Source: Lytechinus pictus (Eukaryota; Echinodermata; Echinoidea; Temnopleuroida; Toxopneustidae). Taken from it: 64,000 nucleotides of DNA. This document shows, piece after piece, positions 55,304 through 64,000 of this stretch; the first letter of the stretch is position 1; the number at the start of each line of letters is the position of its first letter. Under the pieces are notes generated by a model. The model saw only the letters and a program-made list of their open reading frames with translations. It had not been told where the DNA came from and ran no database searches. Both the position numbers and the translations under genes were made by a program. The DNA is taken from contig NC_087261.1 in the NCBI RefSeq assembly GCF_037042905.1, positions 9,695,717 through 9,759,716 of the forward strand, in the 5' to 3' direction.

Positions 55304-56109
55304 GGAACACAATCCTTCTCAAACCTGTCCAGCGTGTCTTTGTGATCTCCCCAAATTAATTCCTTTGCAACTCCTTGATTTTCCATCGCTTCCATCGATT
55401 TTTCCTCTTAATTTTGGATCTTCCCCCATACTCTTCTCCCTCTATCATCTATATTATAATAGATGAAAGAAAACGAACCATTCAAGATGTCATGGTCGAA
55501 AACAACCTTTGATTTTCTAACAAAGCGAGGAATGCATGAACTAATCTTTGTATCTTCACTCCAATCGGTTATTTTGGTAAACGGTAGAAAGCAAACTACT
55601 TAACGATGTCTTGGTCGAAAAAACTTTTGATTTTTCGAACAAAGCGAGGAATGTTAGAAACTAATCTTTGCATCTCCGCTCCAATCAGTTCTTTCATACT
55701 TCCATAGTTTTCATTTTGACCCGCATACACGTTTCTCTTTATTGGCTTTCTGACTCACACAAATTGTATTACATAGATGGCACTAGCTTCAGGTCAACTC
55801 CATTCACGCACATGGTGATAACATAGAACACTGTACAATTATATGTTATTATTATTCATTTTTATTCCATTTTAAGTCCAGACATATACACAAAGAAGAT
55901 TTTGATACAAAGGTAAAAGTAATCGAAGTACGTATTGTGTAGACAAAATAATTGTTAACTGTTATATCTTCGCTGTAACACAATCCATGTATAGGCCTAT
56001 GGCTGGTATGAATATTGACGATAGAAATAATAGAGTTCAATCTGTCATTTTTGTTGACGGCGTTTTCAAGTTCTTTGATTATTTTTGTTGACAAGGTGGT
56101 GCTGTGCCT
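55304..56109. other. 3' region of the right C2H2 gene
   Basis: Mirror image of 54458-55263, including TTTATT (55861-55866) as the minus-strand AATAAA. Confidence 0.6.
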
Positions 56110-56787
56110 TTAGTTGTAGACTCCATCCTCACTCTCTGTTTCTTCATCATCGTCGTCATCGTCATCTCCATCTTGGAACTGGAATAAACCATCAAATTGT
56201 GGACCATGCCTGGCTAAGACTCTTTGTACGGCTTTCTGGAATTCCATGCCATTTTCTAGTCTTTCCTTGAGATCAGAAACGATGTCCTGATTGACGTCAG
56301 CTTCTCCTAGGCTAATGTTTTGCTGCAAGAACTTGGAGTAAAGATCGAAAAAGATGCGTTTGACGGCCCACAGTAATTTCACGTGCGCTTTTTCTTTAGC
56401 GTCTTCTTCTTCCATTCCCTCTGAAATATATTTCTGATATTTTTCGTCTCTCAGGTCCTTGGTGGCTGTCATGGCCTGCTCCAACCATACTTGGTAAGCA
56501 AGGTTGTCTTCAATTTCATCCATGTTATCTGTCTCTGACATTGACGATTCATCCTCTCCATCGTTTTCTGAATCACTAGATTCTTCAACTCCCTCCGTTT
56601 GAGAGGGTGGTTCGGAGTAATCATCCTCACTTGTACCTTCTTCAGCGTCGGAAGATTCAATTTTGCCTTCATCTTCTGTATCAGGGTGAGCTTTTTGTTC
56701 ATGCCTCTGCATATCAAACTTCCGACTATAGGTCCTATTGCATTGGGAACATGCGTAACGCCGGTTGGACATATCAAGAGCGTTCAT
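56110..56787 (-). CDS. Single-C2H2 acidic protein, right arm copy
   Basis: Mirror copy of the 53780-54457 gene, same length and start. The only protein difference seen is Gly208 (left) to Asp (right), lengthening the acidic run. Both frames are open, so either the duplication is very recent, or conversion or selection keeps them alike. The two genes converge on the palindrome centre, so their transcripts would be mutually complementary only if transcription runs past the centre. Confidence 0.8.
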   Translation of the reverse strand: MNALDMSNRRYACSQCNRTYSRKFDMQRHEQKAHPDTEDEGKIESSDAEEGTSEDDYSEPPSQTEGVEESSDSENDGEDESSMSETDNMDEIEDNLAYQVWLEQAMTATKDLRDEKYQKYISEGMEEEDAKEKAHVKLLWAVKRIFFDLYSKFLQQNISLGEADVNQDIVSDLKERLENGMEFQKAVQRVLARHGPQFDGLFQFQDGDDDDDDDEETESEDGVYN

Positions 56788-56854
56788 GTTGACTCGATGC
56801 TGTTTAGGTCAGAATTGAAGCAAAGTGTTATCAATCGTATCTTTATACATGATG

Positions 56855-57022
56855 TCAACATCCATAAACGAATCCGTAGATCCGTAATGGAATCCGTAGA
56901 TCCGTTAAACGAATCCGTAATTCCGTTCAACGATTCCGTATAAACCTGCCAAACGAATCCGTAGATCCGTAAACGAATCCGTAAATCCACTAAACGAATC
57001 CCAAGATCCGTAAAAGGATTCG
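56855..57022. repeat. Iterated AACGAATCCGTA repeats (right)
   Basis: Mirror of 53545-53712. One base change is visible: CCTGCCAAACG here against CGTTTAGCAGG in the left arm. Confidence 0.8.
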
Positions 57023-57560
57023 AACTTCTTTGAATCATATTGATAGAATTGACAAAGTTTAATCCGTTTTAAATCAAGGAACAACCAATGACTTTGATAT
57101 TGGAGTACATATTTTATTACTACCAATGGTTTAAAGAGTTATACAGACCTCATGTAGGAATTTATGACAATACTGATGATTCGCAATATTTGGGATTTTA
57201 CTGAGGATTTATGACGTCATTACTTCTCAGATTACGCAATGCATTCTTGGATGGTGCAACGTCGAATTGATTTTGTACATGCAATACCGTGTTATGCACG
57301 AATGATCAAGCATGCATCGGCTTCATGAGCGTGGAAAATCCTATCACTTCCCCTACTTCATTGAAAGTATAAAAAGTCAAGATTTAATGCTCAAAATCAA
57401 CTTTGTTCGTATACGATGTTATCTTTTTGGAAAATTCAATGACACACTTTATTACCCTACCATATGTAATATTCAGCGTTATGTAATATCGTTGCGCACG
57501 GCCGATCGAGTGGGCATAATTGACGTCATGCTTGAGGGAATACCCAATAATGTTTATCAG

Positions 57561-57834
57561 GGCCCCGTCTTAGAAAGAGTCAATCAATTGTAACTCTATG
57601 GAAATCCATCCACCATATTTTTTTTCTATGGGAAATTTGCACAATATCTTTTGTAAACAAAGAGAAGCATATATAAATTTTCAAGAAAACAATGAATGCT
57701 TGCATATACATCATAGTTACATCATAGACAATATTTTGAACAAACATGCATACCAGATGTTGACATTGCTGGCGCCGTCCATAGTTGTGATTGTTTGGAT
57801 CAATCGTACATGTAACTCTTCAAAGACAGGGCCC
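57561..57834. mobile_element. MITE in right palindrome arm
   Basis: Mirror copy of 52730-53004, with small differences (GATTGTTTGG here against CCAATCAATC in the left arm). Confidence 0.78.
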
Positions 57835-58311
57835 AAATGTGCTTGAAGACACTAGCTGCTGTGTGAACGTACAAACAAGATTCAATATTTTCAAAAGTTG
57901 TGCAATAGGCCCATCGTTACGTTCGAACTGACTGTGCTTGTGGATAATGCTGTGTGAACGTACCAAAAACAAACAAAAAAGTCCATGTAATATCTTAAAA
58001 AGTTATGCAATAGGCCTATCGTCACGCTCGAATGATAAGGTACACATTGGCTTCATGCTTGGGGGGGGGGGGGGTGCCCATTCCCACTCCTCATTATCAC
58101 CTATTATTGAAACAGGAAATGACTCATACATTAATTGTCATGATGATGTCATATCTGTATATAGGTATGATGTCATATGACGTCACAATTACATCATGCA
58201 TAGTCATGATGATGTCATATCCATATTTAGGTATGACGTCATTGTGGAGCAAACCTTGCTCCACCTGCTCCACCGAGGACCCGAGGGGTACCTATATATA
58301 CTACTAGCATT

Positions 58312-58972
58312 TTTGTCTTTTTGAGAAAAAGAACAAAGAAAGCCGCTCCAATTAGGCATAGCATTTCCTTCCTATCGAGAAAAAAGAAGAAAGAAATCCG
58401 TTCCAATTAAAGCTTCGCATATTTTTCGTTACGCCGTTCCGGTCGCATTGATTTGCTACAAGGAGCTGCAATTTGGTGAAAAGCGGCCGTAGAGCGCTTT
58501 TCGACCATCGCCTAAGCGAGAGCGCACCCGGCGGAGGCCGCGCTAGCTGCGTCATGCACGATTGCCCCGTTCCATAGGGATGCATACGCACTCACAGAGA
58601 AACGGAGATCCGTTCCGAGGACCCCCCTTTTCACAAACATTTGTAGTTCCGAAGCCCGTTCCGAGGACCCTCCTTTTTACAATAAGCCCGCTCCAAGGCC
58701 CCCGTTTTTTGCCTCGCCCGCGGCACACCCATATACCACTTTTTTGGTCGAGTGCCCCCCCCCCCGGGACACTGCCCGGCCTTTTCGAAGAAAAGGTGCC
58801 CTTTCCGGCCAGTGCCCCACCCCCCCCCCTTTCAATTTCGCTAGATGGAGAAGCAACATTTAAAAATGAACTTCTAGAATAGATCTACAAGAATGATCCG
58901 GAAATAATAAGTCCGAGCAGTGACTATTAAAATTACACTCTTTTGTTAAGAAATAAAGAGAGCTCAATAACG
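58312..58972. repeat. Dispersed repeat, right part, between the two palindromes
   Basis: Continues the 52170-52260 repeat: TTTTGTCTTTTTGAGAAAAA, a second GGCATAGCATTT at 58356, then CGTTCCGAGGACCCC units (58610, 58645, 58683). C-runs at 58756 and 58819. No gene. Confidence 0.75.
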
Positions 58973-59021
58973 CCATCGTACGAAGCCCCAAACCGGACAT
59001 TTTTGACAACCAAAAAAAAAA

Positions 59022-59431
59022 AAATTATCACGTACGTACGTAGTATTATTACGTACGTACGCAGTATTATTACGTACGTACGTGATAATTATTACGTACG
59101 TACGCAGTATTATTACGTACGTACGTGATAATTATTACGTACGTACGCAGTATTATTACGTACGTACGCAGTATTATTACGTACGTACGTGATAATTATT
59201 ACGTACGTACGCAGTATTATTACGTACGTACGCAGTATTATTACGTACGTACGTGATAATTATTACGTACGTACGCAGTATTATTACGTACGTACGCAGT
59301 ATTATTACGTACGTACGTGATAATTATTACGTACGTACGCAGTATTATCACGTACGTACGCAGTATTATTACGTACGTACGTGATAATTATTACGTACGT
59401 ACGCAGTATTATTACGTACGTACGTAGTATT
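59022..59431. repeat. ACGTACGTACGT array, left arm
   Basis: Units of 21-22 bp: A = ACGTACGTACGCAGTATTATT and B = a second unit with ACGTACGTACGT plus GATAATTATT, mostly in A-A-B order (~63-bp higher-order period). Every B unit contains a perfectly self-complementary ACGTACGTACGT. CpG-dense. Confidence 0.93.
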
Positions 59432-60268
59432 CTAATGGAATCCGATATTCGCCGACGCGACATTGGCCGACATCGGCACCCCGCATTGGCCCAACCAACG
59501 TCAGCTTGCTAGCTGGGACAATGGTTGGACCATAGTCATGCTCTGGTGATGATCATGACTTTAAGACTTTTCATCGATTATAGGGCCTATATAACCCACA
59601 ATATTCATATGATAACCATTTCATTTGTTCTCGTCATCAGGCTGTGTTTTCAATTAATCCATTCCTTTCAGAAACTGCTAGAAACACATGGGGGAAAGGT
59701 CAATTAAAGGCCTATAAATGTTAGTGTTTTGGCGAGACAGTTTATTCAAAATTGTACCCACATGCGACACTGGGATGAGCCCCTATTATATTACCACCCT
59801 ATTGAAATTGCTTCGTTCTCTGCTTAAATTTGAATATGTTATGGTATTAATTGATGTAAATTAAGTGAAGATGTATACAACTATTTGAAGAGGCTGGTAT
59901 TTAAAGGGAAATTCTATGCGGGAACAATGAGCAGAAGGCCCATACTAGGCCCACATATAAAGCCTGCGGGCTTCGCGCTAGCGTGATCAGATTTCAGTAA
60001 CTATTTGAATTCATGTATGACCTTTTGGGAGATTTATGTTTGGTGTTAACAGTGACAGGATGACACAATTTTGAAGAGTGAAAATACTGTTTTGAAGTCA
60101 CGTCTTGAGTAGATGATGGGGCTTATATATACGGGCTTATTTACCTTTATTTACAGCATATTATAGACCTATACATTTTTCCGGTTCAGTTCAAAACTTC
60201 TGAGGGAGGCAAATGCCCCCCCCCCCCCGGGTGGCGCCATATAATTTTTATCTAGCGAAATGATCTAG

Positions 60269-61245
60269 CAGGGCGGATCCAGCCTTTTTTTTGACATTTT
60301 TACTTGAAGAATTGAAATTCTAAGCACTTTTGGCCTAAACAACATAGGTATATATAGCTAAACAATTAATGCTTCATACGAAGTTGTCTGCAAACAAAAA
60401 CTCATATTTTACACTTTATCCAATACAGGGTCTATGTTAGAGGGAAGACTCCACGCCAAAGCTTCTGTCTGTATCAAATGATATAGCTAGCCACAATATA
60501 AAAAAGAGTGAATATAGCCTCACTACTTCGGGCTCTGCATTTATGCAATATGCGAATCGTGAAAAACAAGGGTCTGTACCTGCAGACTAGTACGACGAAC
60601 GCATGGCGAGGCCATCGCCTGTGATGCGGACATCGATCGGCCCCTTGTTCGATATATTATGCTAGATCATATATTGGCGGAGCAAAAAAAAGAGGGAAAG
60701 AAAAAAGAAAAAAGAAAAAGAAGGGGAGAGAGAGGAGAAACAAAATAGGAAGAAAACGAGAGAATAAATTAACATGAGGGGAAGACTTGAAAATAATTAA
60801 GAAAATCTTTCATGTCACTAAATAAAATTTTCGCTCGCGCTTCACGCATTGCATTTTAGATGATTTATATATCTTGTTCATTGTGGAGTTTAATATATAC
60901 AAAACATAAGTTCATCTCGGAAATCGAACTTTCATTATTTTGTGTGATTTACCAATTTAGAGGTACCTTTTCGGTCAGTTAAAACGCCGCTTTATGAAAA
61001 TTTTTTGCTCACGCTTTGCGCTCGCATTATTAATTTAAGGAAGATCCCCAATTACTCATCCTTTTCATGATTATACAAAACATGAATAGAGTAACTCGTT
61101 CAGTAGGTCTAAATCTCGAAATTTTCCGCTCGCGCTTCGCGCTTGCATTAATTGTTTAGCTATAATCCTATGTTGTTTAGGCCAAAAGTGCTTAGAATTT
61201 CAATTCTTCAAGTAAAAATGTCAAAAAAAGGCTGGATCCGCCCTG
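60269..61245. mobile_element. Element at the exact centre of palindrome 2
   Basis: CAGGGCGGATCCAGCC and its complement end this 977-bp segment; TIRs extend ~104 bp (to 60372 and from 61145). The immediate flanks are ..ATGATCTAG and CTAGATCAT.., so removing it with one CTAG leaves a perfect dyad ATGATCTAGATCAT. The ~770-bp loop contains a GA-rich tract (60685-60760), GCTCGCGCTTCGCGC-type motifs and a CCTGCAGACTAG end (60580). No transposase. Confidence 0.72.
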
Positions 61246-62092
61246 CTAGATCATTTCGCTAGATAAAAATTATATGGCGCCACCCGGGGGGGGGGGGGGC
61301 ATTTGCCTCCCTCAGAAGTTTTGAACTGAACCGGAAAAATGTATAGGTCTATAATATGCTGTAAATAAAGGTAAATAAGCCCGTATATAAGCCCCATCAT
61401 CTACTCAAGACGTGACTTCAAAACAGTATTTTCACTCTTCAAAATTTTGCCATCCTGTCACTGTTAACACCAAACATAAATCTCCCAAAAGGTCATACAT
61501 GAATTCAAATAGTTATACTGAAATCTGATCACGCTAGCGCGAAGCCCGCAGGCTTTATATGTGGGCCTAGTATGGGCCTTCTGCTTTGATTGTTCCCGCA
61601 TAGAATTTCCCTTTAAATACCAGCCTCTTCAAATAGTTGTATACATCTTCACTTAATTTACATCAATTAATACCATAACATATTCAAATTTAATTAAGCA
61701 GAGAACGAAGCAATTTCAATAGGGTGGTAATATAATAGGGGCTCATCCCAGTGTCGCATGTGGGTACAATTTTGAATAAACTGTCTCGCCAAAACACTAA
61801 CATTTATAGGCCTTTAATTGACCTTTCCCCCATGTGTTTCTAGCAGTTTCTGAAAGGAATGGATTAATTGAAAACACAGCCTGATGACGAGAACAAATGA
61901 AATGGTTATCATATGAATATTGTGGGTTATATAGGCCCTATAATCGATGAAAAGTCTTAAAGTCATGATCATCACCAGAGCATGACTATGGTCCAACCAT
62001 TGTCCCAGCTAGCAAGCTGACGTTGGTTGGGCCAATGCGGGGTGCCGATGTCGGCCAATGTCGCGTCGGCGAATATCGGATTCCATTAGAAT

Positions 62093-62542
62093 ACTACGTA
62101 CGTACGTAATAATACTGCGTACGTACGTAATAATTATCACGTACGTACGTAATAATACTGCGTACGTACGTGATAATACTGCGTACGTACGTAATAATTA
62201 TCACGTACGTACGTAATAATACTGCGTACGTACGTAATAATACTGCGTACGTACGTAATAATTATCACGTACGTACGTAATAATACTGCGTACGTACGTA
62301 ATAATTATCACGTACGTACGTAATAATACTGCGTACGTACGTAATAATACTGCGTACGTACGTAATAATTATCACGTACGTACGTAATAATACTGCGTAC
62401 GTACGTAATAATACTGCGTACGTACGTAATAATTATCACGTACGTACGTAATAATACTGCGTACGTACGTAATAATTATCACGTACGTACGTAATAATAC
62501 TGCGTACGTACGTAATAATACTACGTACGTACGTGATAATTT
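62093..62542. repeat. ACGTACGTACGT array, right arm
   Basis: Mirror of the 59022-59431 array but ~35-40 bp longer, so the arrays changed copy number after the palindrome formed. Confidence 0.93.
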
Positions 62543-62591
62543 TTTTTTTTTTGGTTGTCAAAAATGTCCGGTTTGGGGCTTCGTACCATCG

Positions 62592-64000
62592 AGCATATCC
62601 ATACACGTCTACAAGTACAAGATCATACGGCAGGCCGGGTCATGTGACCTGCAAGCCGAGCTATCGAGGCCAGGGAGTTGATTCTGTTTATAAATTGCTA
62701 ACGTTAGGAATGGACGATGAAGCGCCAGTTATTTATGGATTGGAGTTTCAAGTGAGGAGATTGAATTGAATTTTGTAGTTAATAATTTGCATAATAACTA
62801 GACTCGATAAAAAGTAAATTTGCTTAAAATTAAGAAGAAACCATTACTATACTAATTTAGGTACAGATCGTTCGTTTACCATTGTCCCATATGCTCACTT
62901 TTGTGCTGTGTGAAGGCTAGATCTATTTTTTATTTACTCTTTCAAATGAACAAGGCTCCTGTTCGACAGCTAGCAGCTGTCTGTTTCGAGGAGTTATTTA
63001 ACACTTTTTAATTTTCTTATTTCTCGTACACCGACGGCTCGCTATAGTGTAACCCACTCGTAAGCCCCGACCATTTGCAATACAGCGAAAAAGTAAGGGA
63101 TGGGATTGTACTTTTTCAAGTTTTTGTAGACATGTGAGACGTACTCATACTGAGTCATAGTAGACATAGTTAACTTCTCATTCTCATTTATCATGTTTAT
63201 TAGTGGAAAAGTAAAGAGTTTTACTTACCCATTTTTCCCCTGAACCAAACGTTGATCTTCCTTCTGTTATTGCTGTAATTTATCTTGGAATCAACAAAAT
63301 ATATTTATTTATTGCAATTAAGACTCTTTCATCAGAATGTATATTCTATCACGAAATTGTCATTATCCTCACTCAGCAGCGCATAAAATTCTATGTAGAG
63401 TGCTGTAACGCCCTTTTGTGCTCAATAAAAGAAATCTAATGGTAGCGACCACACCACTGACCTCTACAGAGCTGGATGAAAATCTTCTCACCACAGATAC
63501 CTGTTTCTGGTGACGCTTGAACTATTTCAAAGCTCCGAGATCCAGCATTAGTAGTTTTTTTCTCCCCTGACACGCAATATTTTTTGTCTCTATTTTTATA
63601 CACACGAATAATTGATGTGCCCTAAGCATAGTTTAATGAACTATATCTTGTTGTATGGTGAAAGGAAATATGATGCTTTCCTTTTTTTGGGGGGGGGGGG
63701 TGGTTGCTTCTTCTCTCGATCCATCTCTGATAAATATCAAGTTTATTTAGATCTATATTATTATTTTGTTTTTCATTTATTTTTCATCTTGTTGTTGAAT
63801 GTCCATTTTCATCATATCACTTTTGCAAACCCCCATTTTTTACCACCCTGGATTACTATGGGTGAAGGGTGAAATATGAAAAGGGGCAAGGACTCAAGTG
63901 ATTTATAAAACAGAACATATTTTCCTTTTTTTTTCATTGAGTTTCTTTTTATTTATCCAGGATGGGGCACATCAGGCCCGTGTCCCTCCTTCTTGAAAGC
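62592..64000. other. Right flank, no gene recognised
   Basis: AT-rich with a T9-G10 tract at about 63683-63700. A 78-aa frame (62533-62769) starts inside palindrome 2 and shows no known domain. Confidence 0.5.

Larger units (their letters stand above)
52266..58305. mobile_element. Giant palindromic element, Polinton-like ends, 6-bp TSD
   Basis: 6040 bp. Begins AGTAGTATATATAGG and ends CCTATATATACTACT, flanked by exact agcatt (52260-52265, 58306-58311). The arms 52266-55263 and 55304-58305 are near-identical inverted copies with a few substitutions and short indels, joined by a 40-nt spacer. Each arm carries a MITE, iterated repeats and a 225-aa C2H2 gene, with the two genes pointing towards the centre. 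Polintons/Mavericks are known for 6-bp TSDs and AG-type termini, but no PolB, integrase, protease, ATPase or capsid gene is present. I infer a non-autonomous palindromic Polinton derivative or a new foldback class; a normal foldback with a captured gene is the alternative. Confidence 0.85.
58979..62585. mobile_element. Second giant palindromic foldback element, 6-bp TSD
   Basis: 3607 bp. TIR TACGAAGCCCCAAACCGGAC ATTTTTGACAACC is mirrored exactly at the right. ccatcg is duplicated at 58973-58978 and 62586-62591. The arms (~1.27 kb to about 60268 and from 61246) are ~98% alike by eye, with a few small indels and a 35-bp array-length difference. No ORF of substance; a mirrored 60-aa frame (59525-59707 / 61814-61996) is not recognised. 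Structure is that of a foldback element (long TIRs with subterminal tandem repeats); the superfamily is unknown. Confidence 0.87.

Noticed and set aside
59022-59431. CRISPR-like or centromeric satellite array
   Set aside because: The units have no unique spacers and are mirrored inside a TSD-flanked palindrome, so they are subterminal transposon repeats.
62533-62769. 78-codon frame at the right edge of palindrome 2
   Set aside because: Starts inside the element's T-run and continues into flank; no domain.

Overview
The window is animal genomic DNA, AT-rich and very repeat-dense. It is most likely from an echinoderm, probably a sea urchin. That placement is inference: it rests on two tRNA-derived SINEs, a CR1/L2-like LINE, many TTAA and TA miniature elements, and repeat phrases such as GGCCCCGTCTTACAAAGAG that I associate with sea urchin genomes. 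No prokaryotic signals, CRISPR array or canonical tRNA or rRNA gene was seen.

Host genes are sparse. (1) 14149-15480 (+) is a single-coding-exon GT10 alpha-1,3-fucosyltransferase. (2) 38724-46657 (+) is a gene I assembled from phase-compatible exons: a signal-peptide exon, a WSC-domain exon, a short linker exon, a transmembrane exon and a probable tail exon. The tail carries an SH3-ligand-like motif, an ITIM-like tyrosine motif and a PDZ-ligand-like C-terminus. (3) Broken coding pieces: a RecQ-like helicase N-terminus, a SAP-like domain fragment, and two LINE reverse-transcriptase fragments.

Mobile DNA fills most of the rest. 3.8-8.2 kb is an apparently intact two-ORF LINE on the minus strand. 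Tc1/mariner-type MITEs ending CAGTGCGTCCCA lie at 0.2-1.6, 25.7-26.5, 27.3-29.1 and 34.2 kb. TTAA-flanked MITEs lie at 0.6, 11.2, 35.4, 43.9 and 50.8 kb. A 9-bp-TSD element at 21.6-22.5 kb carries the helicase fragment. Foldback or inverted-minisatellite structures lie at 13.2-14.0, 22.7-26.7, 29.8-31.4, 36.2-38.1 and 49.2-49.6 kb.

The right end holds the most unusual structure: two giant, nearly perfect palindromes 673 bp apart. Palindrome 1 (52266-58305, 6040 bp) starts AG, ends CT, and has an exact 6-bp target duplication (agcatt). Each ~3-kb arm carries the same 225-aa single-C2H2 zinc-finger ORF preceded by iterated 14-16-bp repeats. The 6-bp TSD and AG termini match the Polinton/Maverick convention, so I propose a palindromic, non-autonomous Polinton-derived (or new) element. 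Palindrome 2 (58979-62585, 3607 bp) has a different terminus (TACGAAGCCCC), a 6-bp TSD (ccatcg), and subterminal arrays built on the self-complementary 12-mer ACGTACGTACGT. A third inverted-terminus element sits exactly at its dyad centre between CTAG copies.

All family assignments come from motifs read by eye. No database search was run.
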